Assembly: GCF_900105115.1 (NCBI RefSeq)
Contig: NZ_FNRV01000001.1
Location: 186,001-250,000, forward strand
Direction: 5' to 3'
DNA: 64,000 bases
Origin: Pseudomonas mohnii
GTDB taxonomy: Bacteria; Pseudomonadota; Gammaproteobacteria; Pseudomonadales; Pseudomonadaceae
Below the pieces are notes generated by a model. The model was not told where the DNA came from. It worked only from the letters and a program-made list of their open reading frames with translations, and did not search any database. The position numbers were made by a program, and so were the translations under genes. Every line of letters starts with the position of its first letter. Position 1 is the first letter of the stretch. Positions 16,766 to 24,795 of the stretch are shown one piece after another.

Positions 16766-18673
16766 ATGACTGAAGCAGACTCTCTCAGCGGTTGGGCCGA
16801 CCTGGCGTATTCGTCACGGCATATGGTGTTTGAACATTGCGCCGAAGCCATCGCGCTGCTCAATCCGTTTTCCGACCGGTTGGGCGACCTGAACATCGCC
16901 GCCTGCAAGTTGCTCGGCTATCCCCGCCAGGAACTGCTGGAGCTACCGGTGAGCAAGCTGTTCGGGCATCAACTGGCGGACCTGATCGTCTTCACCCAGG
17001 CAGTGATGGACAAAGGCCGCGGCTGGACAGATGAACTGAGTTGCAACTGCAAAAGCGGCGAACGCATCGAACTGGAAATCTCCGCCACCACCCTACAAAT
17101 CAAGGGCGTACAACACCTCATTTTGGTGCTGCGTGAACGCAGTCAGGAGAAGTACCAGCGCGACCAGGCCCAGACCGAGCGCACCATGCGCGGCGGGCTG
17201 ATCGAGTGGCGCAACATCCTTAACCTGTTCCAGGAAAATGAACGCGACAACCAACTGCTGCTCAGTTCCGTGGGCGACGGCATCTACAGCATCAACAGCG
17301 AGGGCCTGGCCACCTTCGTCAACCCCGCCTGTGCGCGGATGCTGGGTTGGGAAACCCAGGACATGATCGGCAAGAACATCCACCGCATTCACCACCACAC
17401 CCATGCCGATGGCAGTCATTACCCGGTCGAACAGTGCCCGATCTATAAGGCGGTGCACGATGGTGTGATTCATGAGGGTCGTCAGGAAGTGTTCTGGCGC
17501 CGGGATGGCAGTTCGTTTCCGGTGGAATTCACCAGCACTCCGGTGATTTCCGAGGGCCGTATCGTCGGTGCGGTGGTGGTGTTCCGCGACATCACCGAGC
17601 GGCGCAGCACGGAAAACCAGCTGCAAAGTGCCCTGGATGAACTCAAGGTACTCAAGGAGCGTCTCGAAGAGCAGAACGCTTACTTGCAGGAAGAGATTCA
17701 CATCGAGCACAACTTCCGCGAAATCGTCGGCCAGAGCGAGCCGATCAAAAAAATCATCCGGCAGATCGACGTGGTCGCCCCGACCGATGCCAGCGTGTTG
17801 ATCAACGGTGAATCGGGAACGGGCAAGGAGCTGATTGCCCGCGCCATCCACCAGGCCAGTCGCCGCAATGCCCATCCGCTGATTCGGGTCAATTGCGCGG
17901 CGATCCCTGCGGAATTGTTCGAGAGCGAGTTTTTCGGGCACATCCGGGGCGCGTTTACCGGGGCGGTGCGTGATCGCGTCGGGCGCTTTGAGCTGGCTGA
18001 CGGAGGCACGCTGTTCCTCGACGAAATCGGCGAAATTCCCCTGGAGCTGCAAAGCAAGCTACTGCGAGTGTTGCAGGAAGGTCAGTTCGAGCGCGTCGGT
18101 GAAGAACGCACGCGCAAGGTCGATGTCAGGATCATTGCCGCGACCAACCGCGATCTGCGTCAGGAAGTCGAGGCCAGGCACTTTCGCGAAGACCTGTACT
18201 TTCGCCTGAACGTATTCCCGATCAAGTCGCCGCCATTGCGTGATCGATCGATGGACATCGGCGCCCTGGCCGCACACTTCCTCAAGCAGACCGGCAAACG
18301 CTTGAACATGCCTGGCAGGCGATTGCGCAACAGCGACATCGAACGCCTGCAACGCTACTCATGGCCAGGCAATATTCGCGAGTTGCAAAACGTCATCGAG
18401 CGTGCGTTGATCACCTCGATCGGCGCGGACCTGAACCTGGATTTGCCCGACGAACCTAAAGCCAGCCTCAACGCCACGCCACAACCTCCCCCCTTGTCCG
18501 TGATCATGACTGACGCCCAGATTCGCGAGCTTGAACGCAACAACATGCAAGCAGCACTGAAGGCCGCGGATGGAAAGCTGTTCGGCAAGGGCGGTGCTGC
18601 TGAACGGCTGGGGCTCAAGCCCACGACGCTGGCATCGAGGTTCAAGCGGCTGGACATCAAAGTGGGCGATTGA
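16766..18673 (+). CDS. nitA: Sigma-54-dependent PAS regulator (NitA)
   Basis: A 635-residue enhancer-binding protein, divergent from the nit operon. Two PAS-like sensor regions occupy about residues 20-125 and 155-275 ([26 protein letters not shown]), joined by a helical linker to the AAA+ domain at about 320-560. The latter has Walker A GESGTGKE near 349, the sigma-54-contacting GAFTGA near 395 and Walker [12 protein letters not shown]. The C-terminal 45 residues are a Fis-type helix-turn-helix ([19 protein letters not shown]). The histidine-rich stretch in the second PAS ([19 protein letters not shown]) could bind a metal or haem; this is speculation. Weak ribosome site (GAG 11 bases upstream). 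Confidence 0.92.
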   Translation: MTEADSLSGWADLAYSSRHMVFEHCAEAIALLNPFSDRLGDLNIAACKLLGYPRQELLELPVSKLFGHQLADLIVFTQAVMDKGRGWTDELSCNCKSGERIELEISATTLQIKGVQHLILVLRERSQEKYQRDQAQTERTMRGGLIEWRNILNLFQENERDNQLLLSSVGDGIYSINSEGLATFVNPACARMLGWETQDMIGKNIHRIHHHTHADGSHYPVEQCPIYKAVHDGVIHEGRQEVFWRRDGSSFPVEFTSTPVISEGRIVGAVVVFRDITERRSTENQLQSALDELKVLKERLEEQNAYLQEEIHIEHNFREIVGQSEPIKKIIRQIDVVAPTDASVLINGESGTGKELIARAIHQASRRNAHPLIRVNCAAIPAELFESEFFGHIRGAFTGAVRDRVGRFELADGGTLFLDEIGEIPLELQSKLLRVLQEGQFERVGEERTRKVDVRIIAATNRDLRQEVEARHFREDLYFRLNVFPIKSPPLRDRSMDIGALAAHFLKQTGKRLNMPGRRLRNSDIERLQRYSWPGNIRELQNVIERALITSIGADLNLDLPDEPKASLNATPQPPPLSVIMTDAQIRELERNNMQAALKAADGKLFGKGGAAERLGLKPTTLASRFKRLDIKVGD

Positions 18674-18771
18674 TCATCGCCGCCCTGCCGGCCTCATGAT
18701 GAATATCTACCCTGCCTGAACCGCCTTGGGCAATGTCGCACAGGCCGGGTAGTCAAATGCACGGCACATGC

Positions 18772-19671
18772 TCAGGGGGCGAGGATTTCCTGCAGAAATT
18801 CAATGAACACATTAATGCGACTGGAACCACGATGATTGGGCAGGTACAGCGCATTGATACAACTGCTGGCACTGCCAGGGTTGACCTCGTACTGCTCCAG
18901 CACACGCGTCAGGCGACCTGCGCTGACATCGTCACGCACCAACCAGTCGGCCAATAGCGTCACCCCGCCCCCGGCCAACGCCGCCTCACGCAGAATGTCG
19001 GCGTTGTTGCTTTGCAGCCTTCCCTGCACATTCAAGCGAATGATTTCCTCATCACCCTGGAATGTCCAATTGTGGTGGCCTGTGCGGTAATCAAAACGCA
19101 GGCATTGGTGCTCCAGCAGATCATGGGGGTGTCGGGGCAGTCCGGTACGCGTCAGGTAATCGGGGCTCGCCACTACCCAACGCTGGAAATCGCCCAGGCG
19201 CTTGCTGACGATGTCTTCACTGACGACCGATGAACCCAGGCGCACGGACACATCTATTTGCTCGCTGAGCAGGTCACTGACCTCGTCGCTCAGCGCGAGG
19301 CTGATCTCCAGGCCAGGATGACGATCCAGCAGTCGTCCCAGATGCGGCGCGATGATGCGTCGGCCGAACTCCACCGGGACGCTGGCCCGTAAGCGTCCCT
19401 GGGCTTCGCTGCCACGGTCGGTCACGACGGCATCGGCCTCGTCGATGGCCTCGAGGATCGCCACGGCTTTATCGAAATAGTGCTGCCCTGCCACCGTGAC
19501 GCTCGTGTTGCGCGTGGTGCGATTGAGCAAGCTGGCGCCCAACTCACTCTCCAGCCCCGCTACCTGCCGGGTCACAGACGAAGTGGAGATGCCAAGCTTG
19601 CGCGCCGCAGACGAATACCCCCCACAGCGTACGGTTTCGACAAACATTTTGAGCGCCAGCAACTTATCCAT
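18772..19671 (-). CDS. LysR-family transcriptional regulator
   Basis: A 299-residue LysR-type regulator. The winged helix-turn-helix is at about 18-40 (SAARKLGISTSSVTRQVAGLE) and a periplasmic-binding-like effector domain follows from 90. It reads as the last gene of the leftward set DsbA-like, OYE, FAD monooxygenase, LysR, with a 112-base gap before it. Regulators of this CrgA/YafC-like group often control quinone- or aldehyde-handling oxidoreductases, and the adjacent Old Yellow Enzyme is a likely target. Effector unknown. Confidence 0.9.
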   Translation of the reverse strand: MDKLLALKMFVETVRCGGYSSAARKLGISTSSVTRQVAGLESELGASLLNRTTRNTSVTVAGQHYFDKAVAILEAIDEADAVVTDRGSEAQGRLRASVPVEFGRRIIAPHLGRLLDRHPGLEISLALSDEVSDLLSEQIDVSVRLGSSVVSEDIVSKRLGDFQRWVVASPDYLTRTGLPRHPHDLLEHQCLRFDYRTGHHNWTFQGDEEIIRLNVQGRLQSNNADILREAALAGGGVTLLADWLVRDDVSAGRLTRVLEQYEVNPGSASSCINALYLPNHRGSSRINVFIEFLQEILAP

Positions 19672-19783
19672 AAGCGGAGTCCAGGATCGAAAAGGTAAGG
19701 TAACGACTGTGCATGACCAGGCGTTTCACGTCTTGCATGGATGTGCTTAACCAGGTGGATTAAACCCGATACGAGCCGCTGAA

Positions 19784-20926
19784 TCAGGATGGCGTGATGC
19801 CCATGATCCGATTGCCCATGTACACTCCCCAGTCCCTCATGCGCTTGCCTTCTGCAAGTTGCTGTCTTTGCCAGGTCTGCAGGGCTTTGTCGAGATCGCC
19901 ATTGTCGTCGATGGCCTGCGCCAGGAACAGTGCATTGCGGGCCGCCTTGGCCGTGCTTCCGGCGGTATGGGGCCGCGGTACAAAAGCGGCATCGCCGGTC
20001 AACAGCACACGTCCGAACACCATTTGTGGAACGTCGAGATCAAGGATCGCCTGGACAAAAATGTCCTGGGTCTGGCGTATCAGTTCGCGAAAAGCCGGAT
20101 TTGCATATCGCTCGCCCATTTCCCGCAGATAAGCCTCCTGCTCCGCCGCCAAAGCCCCCGGTGGAATGGAGTGGTTACGCCGCTGGCCGTCGCGATCAGT
20201 GAGCACGGCGTCCAGTTCCGGCCCTTGCGCGGCTTTCAAATACCATAGCCAGTTGAACCGACGCTCGCCAGGCTCAATGGAGCCGTTCAAGCCCGGCACC
20301 ATGTATTCGAGCATCAGCGATCCAGGGTCCTGTTGAAAGACAAAGTCCTCGTAAAGCTGCGTCTTGGCGAAGTCTGCAAGTCGGTCTTCATCAACAAGCC
20401 CACGCCAAACCACATAGCCCGAATAGCCAGGTTGCGCCCCGGGCAACACCCTGCTCCGCACGGATGAACCCGCCCCATCGGCCCCCACCAGCAGGTCTGC
20501 CTCGGCACGACTGCCATCGGCGAACATCGCCGTCACCCGGTGCTCGTCCTGAGCCAGATCCACCAGCGTCTTGCCACGGTGATAGTGCTCGGCGGGAAAT
20601 GCCGAAAACAATGCGTTGTACACGGTGTTCCAGGACGTCTGTGTTTGCGGCATCGGTTCTTTATGCAAGACGCTACCGGCTCGATCCAGATACAGGCGAT
20701 CATGGGAGCGGACACCCAGCGCATGGGTATGTTGGATGCCTGCATAGCGAAAATGCTGCAGGACATCCGCTTGCAGAACAATGCCTCCGCCACGGCTATC
20801 CATTGCCGCGGGGGAGCGCTCGAAAACATCGACTTGCCAGCCAATTGCCCGCAACGCTGTGGCGGCAAACAGGCCGCCCAGAGAACCACCGATGACCAGG
20901 GCTTTCGGACTATCCGGATTCTTCAT
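19784..20926 (-). CDS. FAD-dependent aromatic monooxygenase, class A
   Basis: A 380-residue flavoprotein of the p-hydroxybenzoate hydroxylase class. The FAD motif ALVIGGSLGGLFAATAL is near residues 9-25. DLLVGADGAGSSVRSRVLP is near 145 (the conserved DG motif) and VLLTGDAAFVPRPHTAGSTAKAA is near 310 (GD motif). The last motif carries PHTAG, as in 2,6-dihydroxypyridine 3-hydroxylase-like enzymes. It probably adds a hydroxyl to an activated aromatic or heteroaromatic ring using NAD(P)H. It is 53 bases downstream of the OYE gene in one operon. A second member is at 30792. Confidence 0.85.
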   Translation of the reverse strand: MKNPDSPKALVIGGSLGGLFAATALRAIGWQVDVFERSPAAMDSRGGGIVLQADVLQHFRYAGIQHTHALGVRSHDRLYLDRAGSVLHKEPMPQTQTSWNTVYNALFSAFPAEHYHRGKTLVDLAQDEHRVTAMFADGSRAEADLLVGADGAGSSVRSRVLPGAQPGYSGYVVWRGLVDEDRLADFAKTQLYEDFVFQQDPGSLMLEYMVPGLNGSIEPGERRFNWLWYLKAAQGPELDAVLTDRDGQRRNHSIPPGALAAEQEAYLREMGERYANPAFRELIRQTQDIFVQAILDLDVPQMVFGRVLLTGDAAFVPRPHTAGSTAKAARNALFLAQAIDDNGDLDKALQTWQRQQLAEGKRMRDWGVYMGNRIMGITPS

Positions 20927-20979
20927 TACCTTTCTCCTTGCGTAGTGGTGATTCCCGAACCAACCGGTTTTGAGCTGCG

Positions 20980-22092
20980 TTATGCCAGCGCCGGATAGTC
21001 GATATAGCCCTTGGCGTCGCCGCCAAAAAAGCTGTTGCCGTCCGCCGGGTTGAGTTCGGTACGCCCGCGCAGGCGAGCCGGCAAGTCGGGGTTGGCAATG
21101 AACGGGCGACCGAACGCGATGACGTCGGCACGCCCTTGCGCGATGGCGCGTTCAGCGGTCTCTGCGGTGTACCCCCCCGCCAGCATCAGAACGCCGTGGA
21201 AGTCAGCACGCAGCTGTTTGATGATGGCGTCCCAGCGTGGATCATTACTTTCATCGAGCACCGTGCCGACCATCATTGGTTCCACGAGGTGCAGGTAGGC
21301 GAGATTCCATTGATTGAGCCGGGAAGCAATGTAGCCAAAGGTCTGTTCCGGGGTGTCATCGCCCATTCCCATGAATCGCCCCATCGGTGTCAGGCGCACG
21401 GCAACGCGTTCGGCCCCGACTTCTTCGGTCACCGCTTGAACCACTTCGAGCAGCAGCCGTGCACGGTTTTCAATACTTCCACCGTAGCGATCGCTACGCT
21501 GATTGCTGGCACTGTTGATGAATTGGTCCAGCAAGTAGCCATTGCCCGCGTGGATTTCCACGCCGTCCATACCGGCCAGAAGCGCATTGCGCGCGGCCTT
21601 GCGGAAATCAGAAACGATCGCCTCGATCCCCGAGATGTCCAGTTCCTGAGGGACTGGAACATCACCCCACACCCCCTCGCCCTGCTCATTGAGGATGAAG
21701 GTCTTGCCGGGGACCGGCTGTGCGGTCGGCGCGACCGGCAAGCCGCCGTTCGGTTGAAACACGGGGTGTGACACCCTCCCCACATGCCAAAGCTGCAGGA
21801 AAATGCGCCCGCCCTCCGCATGCACGGCGTCGCTGACCGCTTTCCAGCCGTGAATCTGCTCGTCGCTATGGATGCCCGGCGTCCAGGCGTAACCCTGACC
21901 CTGCTGCGAAATCTGAGTGGCCTCGGTGATGATCAACGCGGCACTGGCGCGCTGACGGTAGTACTCGACGTTCATCGATGTCGGCACGTTGCCGGGCTGC
22001 CCTGCCCGCGAGCGAGTCAAAGGGGCCATGGCGACACGGTGATCAAGGTTGAGTTGACCGAGTTTGATGGGGCTGAACAAGTGCTGGGACAT
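20980..22092 (-). CDS. Old Yellow Enzyme family ene-reductase
   Basis: A 370-residue FMN protein that reduces activated C=C bonds, nitro groups or quinone-like rings with NAD(P)H. The typical start is LFSPIKLGQLNLDHRVAMAPLTRSRA. The substrate-binding pair is His-Asn in EIHAGNGYLLDQF, as in OYE1; the NemA-type is His-His. YGGSIENRARLLLEV and the FMN phosphate site ADVIAFGRPFIANPDLP are present. Part of the leftward operon (37-base gap to the DsbA-like gene). Confidence 0.93.
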   Translation of the reverse strand: MSQHLFSPIKLGQLNLDHRVAMAPLTRSRAGQPGNVPTSMNVEYYRQRASAALIITEATQISQQGQGYAWTPGIHSDEQIHGWKAVSDAVHAEGGRIFLQLWHVGRVSHPVFQPNGGLPVAPTAQPVPGKTFILNEQGEGVWGDVPVPQELDISGIEAIVSDFRKAARNALLAGMDGVEIHAGNGYLLDQFINSASNQRSDRYGGSIENRARLLLEVVQAVTEEVGAERVAVRLTPMGRFMGMGDDTPEQTFGYIASRLNQWNLAYLHLVEPMMVGTVLDESNDPRWDAIIKQLRADFHGVLMLAGGYTAETAERAIAQGRADVIAFGRPFIANPDLPARLRGRTELNPADGNSFFGGDAKGYIDYPALA

Positions 22093-22129
22093 GATAATTT
22101 CCTGTAGGGATCGGGATTGAACAAGCGGC

Positions 22130-22774
22130 TCAAGCGGCCTGGTTTTGTTTCAGTATCTGGATCATGATTTCGCTGGGTTGTGCGCCACTGATCACGTCAT
22201 CCGCGATCTCAATGGTCGGCACCGAACGCACACCGGACGCCTTGCTTTGCGCTTCGAGCTTCAAGACTTCAGTCGTGCCTTCATCGGTGTTGAGAAAGTC
22301 GACAATGACCTTGCGGTCCAGTCCTGTTTCGCCAGCGATATCGGCTAACACATTGAGGTCGCCGATATCCCGCCCCTCGCCGAAGTACGCCTTGAAAATG
22401 GCCTTGACCAGGCATGCAGCGTCTTTACCCGCCTGTTGCTCGCGCCATACCAAGCGATGCGCGGCCAGGGTGTTGGGGGTTGTTTCGACGCGCTCATAAT
22501 GGAACCCGAGGCCGACGGCTTTACCGGCGTGGGTGACCTGCGCGTCCATGGCCTGGCTGCGCGCCCAACTGCCGAATTTGCCAGAGCGATAGGCCTTGCG
22601 ATCCATGCCTCGAACAGGCATGTCCGGGTTCAATTGGTAAGGCAGGAAATGAATGGGGTGGTCAGTTGGAAAACCCGACGCGGCCAGTGCGCGCTCGAGG
22701 TTTTCCTCACCGATCCAGCACCATGGGCAGATGAAGTCGTAAGTCACCTGAATGGTTGATGAATGCAAACTCAT
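22130..22774 (-). CDS. DsbA-like thioredoxin-fold oxidoreductase (FrnE type)
   Basis: A 214-residue thioredoxin-fold protein without a signal peptide. The redox motif CPWC is in YDFICPWCWIGEENLERAL near residues 16-19. The helical insert and the cis-Pro loop GVRSVPTIEI near 180 place it in the DsbA/FrnE group, which also includes 2-hydroxychromene-2-carboxylate isomerases of naphthalene catabolism. It is first in the operon with the ene-reductase and FAD monooxygenase, so it could be an isomerase or could protect these enzymes from oxidative stress. Confidence 0.85.
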   Translation of the reverse strand: MSLHSSTIQVTYDFICPWCWIGEENLERALAASGFPTDHPIHFLPYQLNPDMPVRGMDRKAYRSGKFGSWARSQAMDAQVTHAGKAVGLGFHYERVETTPNTLAAHRLVWREQQAGKDAACLVKAIFKAYFGEGRDIGDLNVLADIAGETGLDRKVIVDFLNTDEGTTEVLKLEAQSKASGVRSVPTIEIADDVISGAQPSEIMIQILKQNQAA

Positions 22775-22847
22775 GATGGTCTCCGTGGTTGAATGTTTTC
22801 ACACCCCCAAGGTAAGCCTCCAGCGCCCTCCGGAATATCCACCTGCC

Positions 22848-22938
22848 GCGCAACGTTGCTTTTCGCAAAACGCAACGCTGAGGTGATCGGCGCGTCGGCC
22901 CATGGCTGCCGTTGCGCACGGCGCAACGTAGCGTTGCG
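22848..22938. promoter_or_regulatory. GCAACG/CGTTGC inverted repeats between divergent operons
   Basis: Within 91 bases the half-site GCAACG or its complement occurs at least five times. Two are clean inverted repeats, CGTTGCGC-ACG-GCGCAACG at 22910-22928 and CGCAACG-TAG-CGTTGCG at 22922-22938, which share an arm. Others are at 22848-22855 and 22871-22877. The cluster lies between the leftward DsbA-like/OYE operon and the rightward molybdenum-hydroxylase operon and is a likely operator array for both. Confidence 0.55.
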
Positions 22939-23059
22939 TCTTGATGGGCTACACGATCACCAGCGCCCTGTCTAAGCTCACCGAGCAGAAATCGCCGTAC
23001 GCCAATCGCACGCGGCGGATTGAAAAATCTGTCGTTTACTCAGTTCGAGAGGTAAGGCG

Positions 23060-24325
23060 ATGAAGCGCAAGACGATCATCGGTGCCGTTGTGGCGCTCGG
23101 CGTGGTGGGAATAGGGTTCGCGTTCTGGATGATGTGGAGGCCGGAAATCGCTGCTGTCAGCCCGCCGCAGAGTGCCGGAAAGGAAACCCTGGACAGAGGC
23201 CGGCGCATTGTCGAAGCGGGCGACTGCGCGGTCTGCCACACGCGGCCCGGGGGCGATTACATGGCGGGCGGCTTGCCATTGATCACGCCCTTCGGAACAC
23301 TCTTCACCACCAACATCACCCCGGACCCGGAAACCGGTATCGGCAAGTGGTCGCTGCCGGCCTTTGAACGAGCCATGCGTGAAGGCATCGCCCGCGACGG
23401 TCACTTCCTCTACCCGGCCTTCCCCTACGTGCATTACCGAAAGTTGAGTGGTGCCGATATCGCGGATGCCTACGCCTTCCTGATGAGCGTGGACCCGGTC
23501 AAATACACCGCACCTGAAAACCATATGGTTTTCCCCATGAACTTCCGTGCGCTGGTGTCGTTCTGGAACTTGCTGTTCCTGCATGGCGACCCGCTGGAAC
23601 CGATTCCCGACCGGTCTGCGCAATGGAACCGCGGACGCTATCTGGTCGAAGGCGCGGGACACTGTTCGTCCTGTCATTCGCCGCTGAATCTGATTGGCGG
23701 CGAAAAGAGCAGCGAGCTGTTCAACGGCGGTGTCGTCGACGGCTGGACGGCCCCCTCCCTGCGCGGGATGGCCGACGCGCAACACCCCTGGAATGAAGCC
23801 CAGTTGGTCGCCTATCTGACGGGCAAGGTCGCCGAAGATCACGGCGCGGCGGCGGGCCCGATGTTGCCGGTCAGCCTGAGCATCGCGCAATTGCCGGTGG
23901 AAGATGCCCAGGCCATCGCCCGCTATATCCTCGACCTCAAAAAAACCTCGTCGGACGCCACGTCACCGCCCTGCCCGCCAGCGGCCAATCCCACTGCCAA
24001 GACGCTGCCCGGTGCGGCGCTGTTCGAGGGTGCCTGCGCAAGTTGCCACAGCTCCGCCGCCCCCATGCGCACCCTTGATTCGAGGCCCGCGCTGGTCAAC
24101 ACCAGCGCCGTCAGGGCGGACTCGCCACGTAATCTGATCCAGACCATTTTGCAGGGCATCCCGATGTCCACTGCCGCTGCCAGCCACTACATGCCGGCCT
24201 TCGCAGACAGTCTGGATGACATCCACCTCGCCGCCATCGCCGAGTACTTGCGCAACGAGAGCTGCCCGACCAGGCCCTGGACGGATCTCGACAAGACAAT
24301 CAAGAGCATTCGGACTCAGGAGTAG
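23060..24325 (+). CDS. Tri-haem cytochrome c subunit of a molybdenum hydroxylase
   Basis: A 421-residue exported cytochrome anchored by an N-terminal helix (IIGAVVALGVVGIGFAFWMMW). It has three haem c motifs: CAVCH at 56-60, CSSCH near 201 and CASCH near 325. The layout matches the cytochrome subunits of membrane-bound alcohol/aldehyde dehydrogenases, which pass electrons to ubiquinone or an oxidase. Five bases separate it from the iron-sulfur subunit. In NicB-type enzymes the cytochrome is fused to the molybdenum subunit; here it is separate. ATG 23060 follows GAGGTAAGGCG. Confidence 0.9.
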   Translation: MKRKTIIGAVVALGVVGIGFAFWMMWRPEIAAVSPPQSAGKETLDRGRRIVEAGDCAVCHTRPGGDYMAGGLPLITPFGTLFTTNITPDPETGIGKWSLPAFERAMREGIARDGHFLYPAFPYVHYRKLSGADIADAYAFLMSVDPVKYTAPENHMVFPMNFRALVSFWNLLFLHGDPLEPIPDRSAQWNRGRYLVEGAGHCSSCHSPLNLIGGEKSSELFNGGVVDGWTAPSLRGMADAQHPWNEAQLVAYLTGKVAEDHGAAAGPMLPVSLSIAQLPVEDAQAIARYILDLKKTSSDATSPPCPPAANPTAKTLPGAALFEGACASCHSSAAPMRTLDSRPALVNTSAVRADSPRNLIQTILQGIPMSTAAASHYMPAFADSLDDIHLAAIAEYLRNESCPTRPWTDLDKTIKSIRTQE

Positions 24326-24330
24326 CCACC

Positions 24331-24795
24331 GTGATCACACTCGACATCAACGGCAAGACGCATGAACTGGACATCCCGCAAGACATGCCGCTGCTGTATG
24401 CCCTGCGCAACCAGGTAGGGCTCAATGGCGCGAAATACGGCTGCGGTCTGGGTCAGTGCGGCGCTTGCACGGTTTTAGTGAACGATAAACCGGTATTTTC
24501 ATGCCTGACGCCCTGCGGCGCACTGGCGGGCAAGTCCGTGCGCACCGTGGAGAGCCTGGGCAGTGCCGACAAACCGGGACCGTTGCAGAAAGCCTTTATC
24601 GACGAGCAGGCAGCCCAGTGTGGTTATTGCATCGCGGGGATGATCGTACGGGCGCAGGCGCTGTTGGAGGCAAACCCTCATCCGGACGATGACACGATTC
24701 GTCGCCACATGGCGCCCAACCTGTGCCGCTGCGGCACTCATGTACGGATCCTCGCCGCTATCAAGTCGGTCATCGCGCAGGGAGACAAGGTATGA
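24331..24795 (+). CDS. [2Fe-2S] subunit of an isoquinoline-oxidoreductase-type molybdenum hydroxylase
   Basis: A 154-residue xanthine-oxidase-family small subunit with two [2Fe-2S] clusters. The N-terminal ferredoxin-like cluster is in GCGLGQCGACTVLV near residues 39-52, with a further Cys in PVFSCLTPCG. The C-terminal helical-domain cluster is in CGYCIAGMIV and CRCGTHVRI. It carries electrons from the molybdenum centre to the cytochrome. The stop codon overlaps the start of the large subunit (ATGA), so the two are co-translated. Confidence 0.93.
   Translation: MITLDINGKTHELDIPQDMPLLYALRNQVGLNGAKYGCGLGQCGACTVLVNDKPVFSCLTPCGALAGKSVRTVESLGSADKPGPLQKAFIDEQAAQCGYCIAGMIVRAQALLEANPHPDDDTIRRHMAPNLCRCGTHVRILAAIKSVIAQGDKV

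Noticed and set aside
23036..23890. 284-codon minus-strand frame
   Set aside because: Antisense to the tri-haem cytochrome gene with its three CXXCH motifs.
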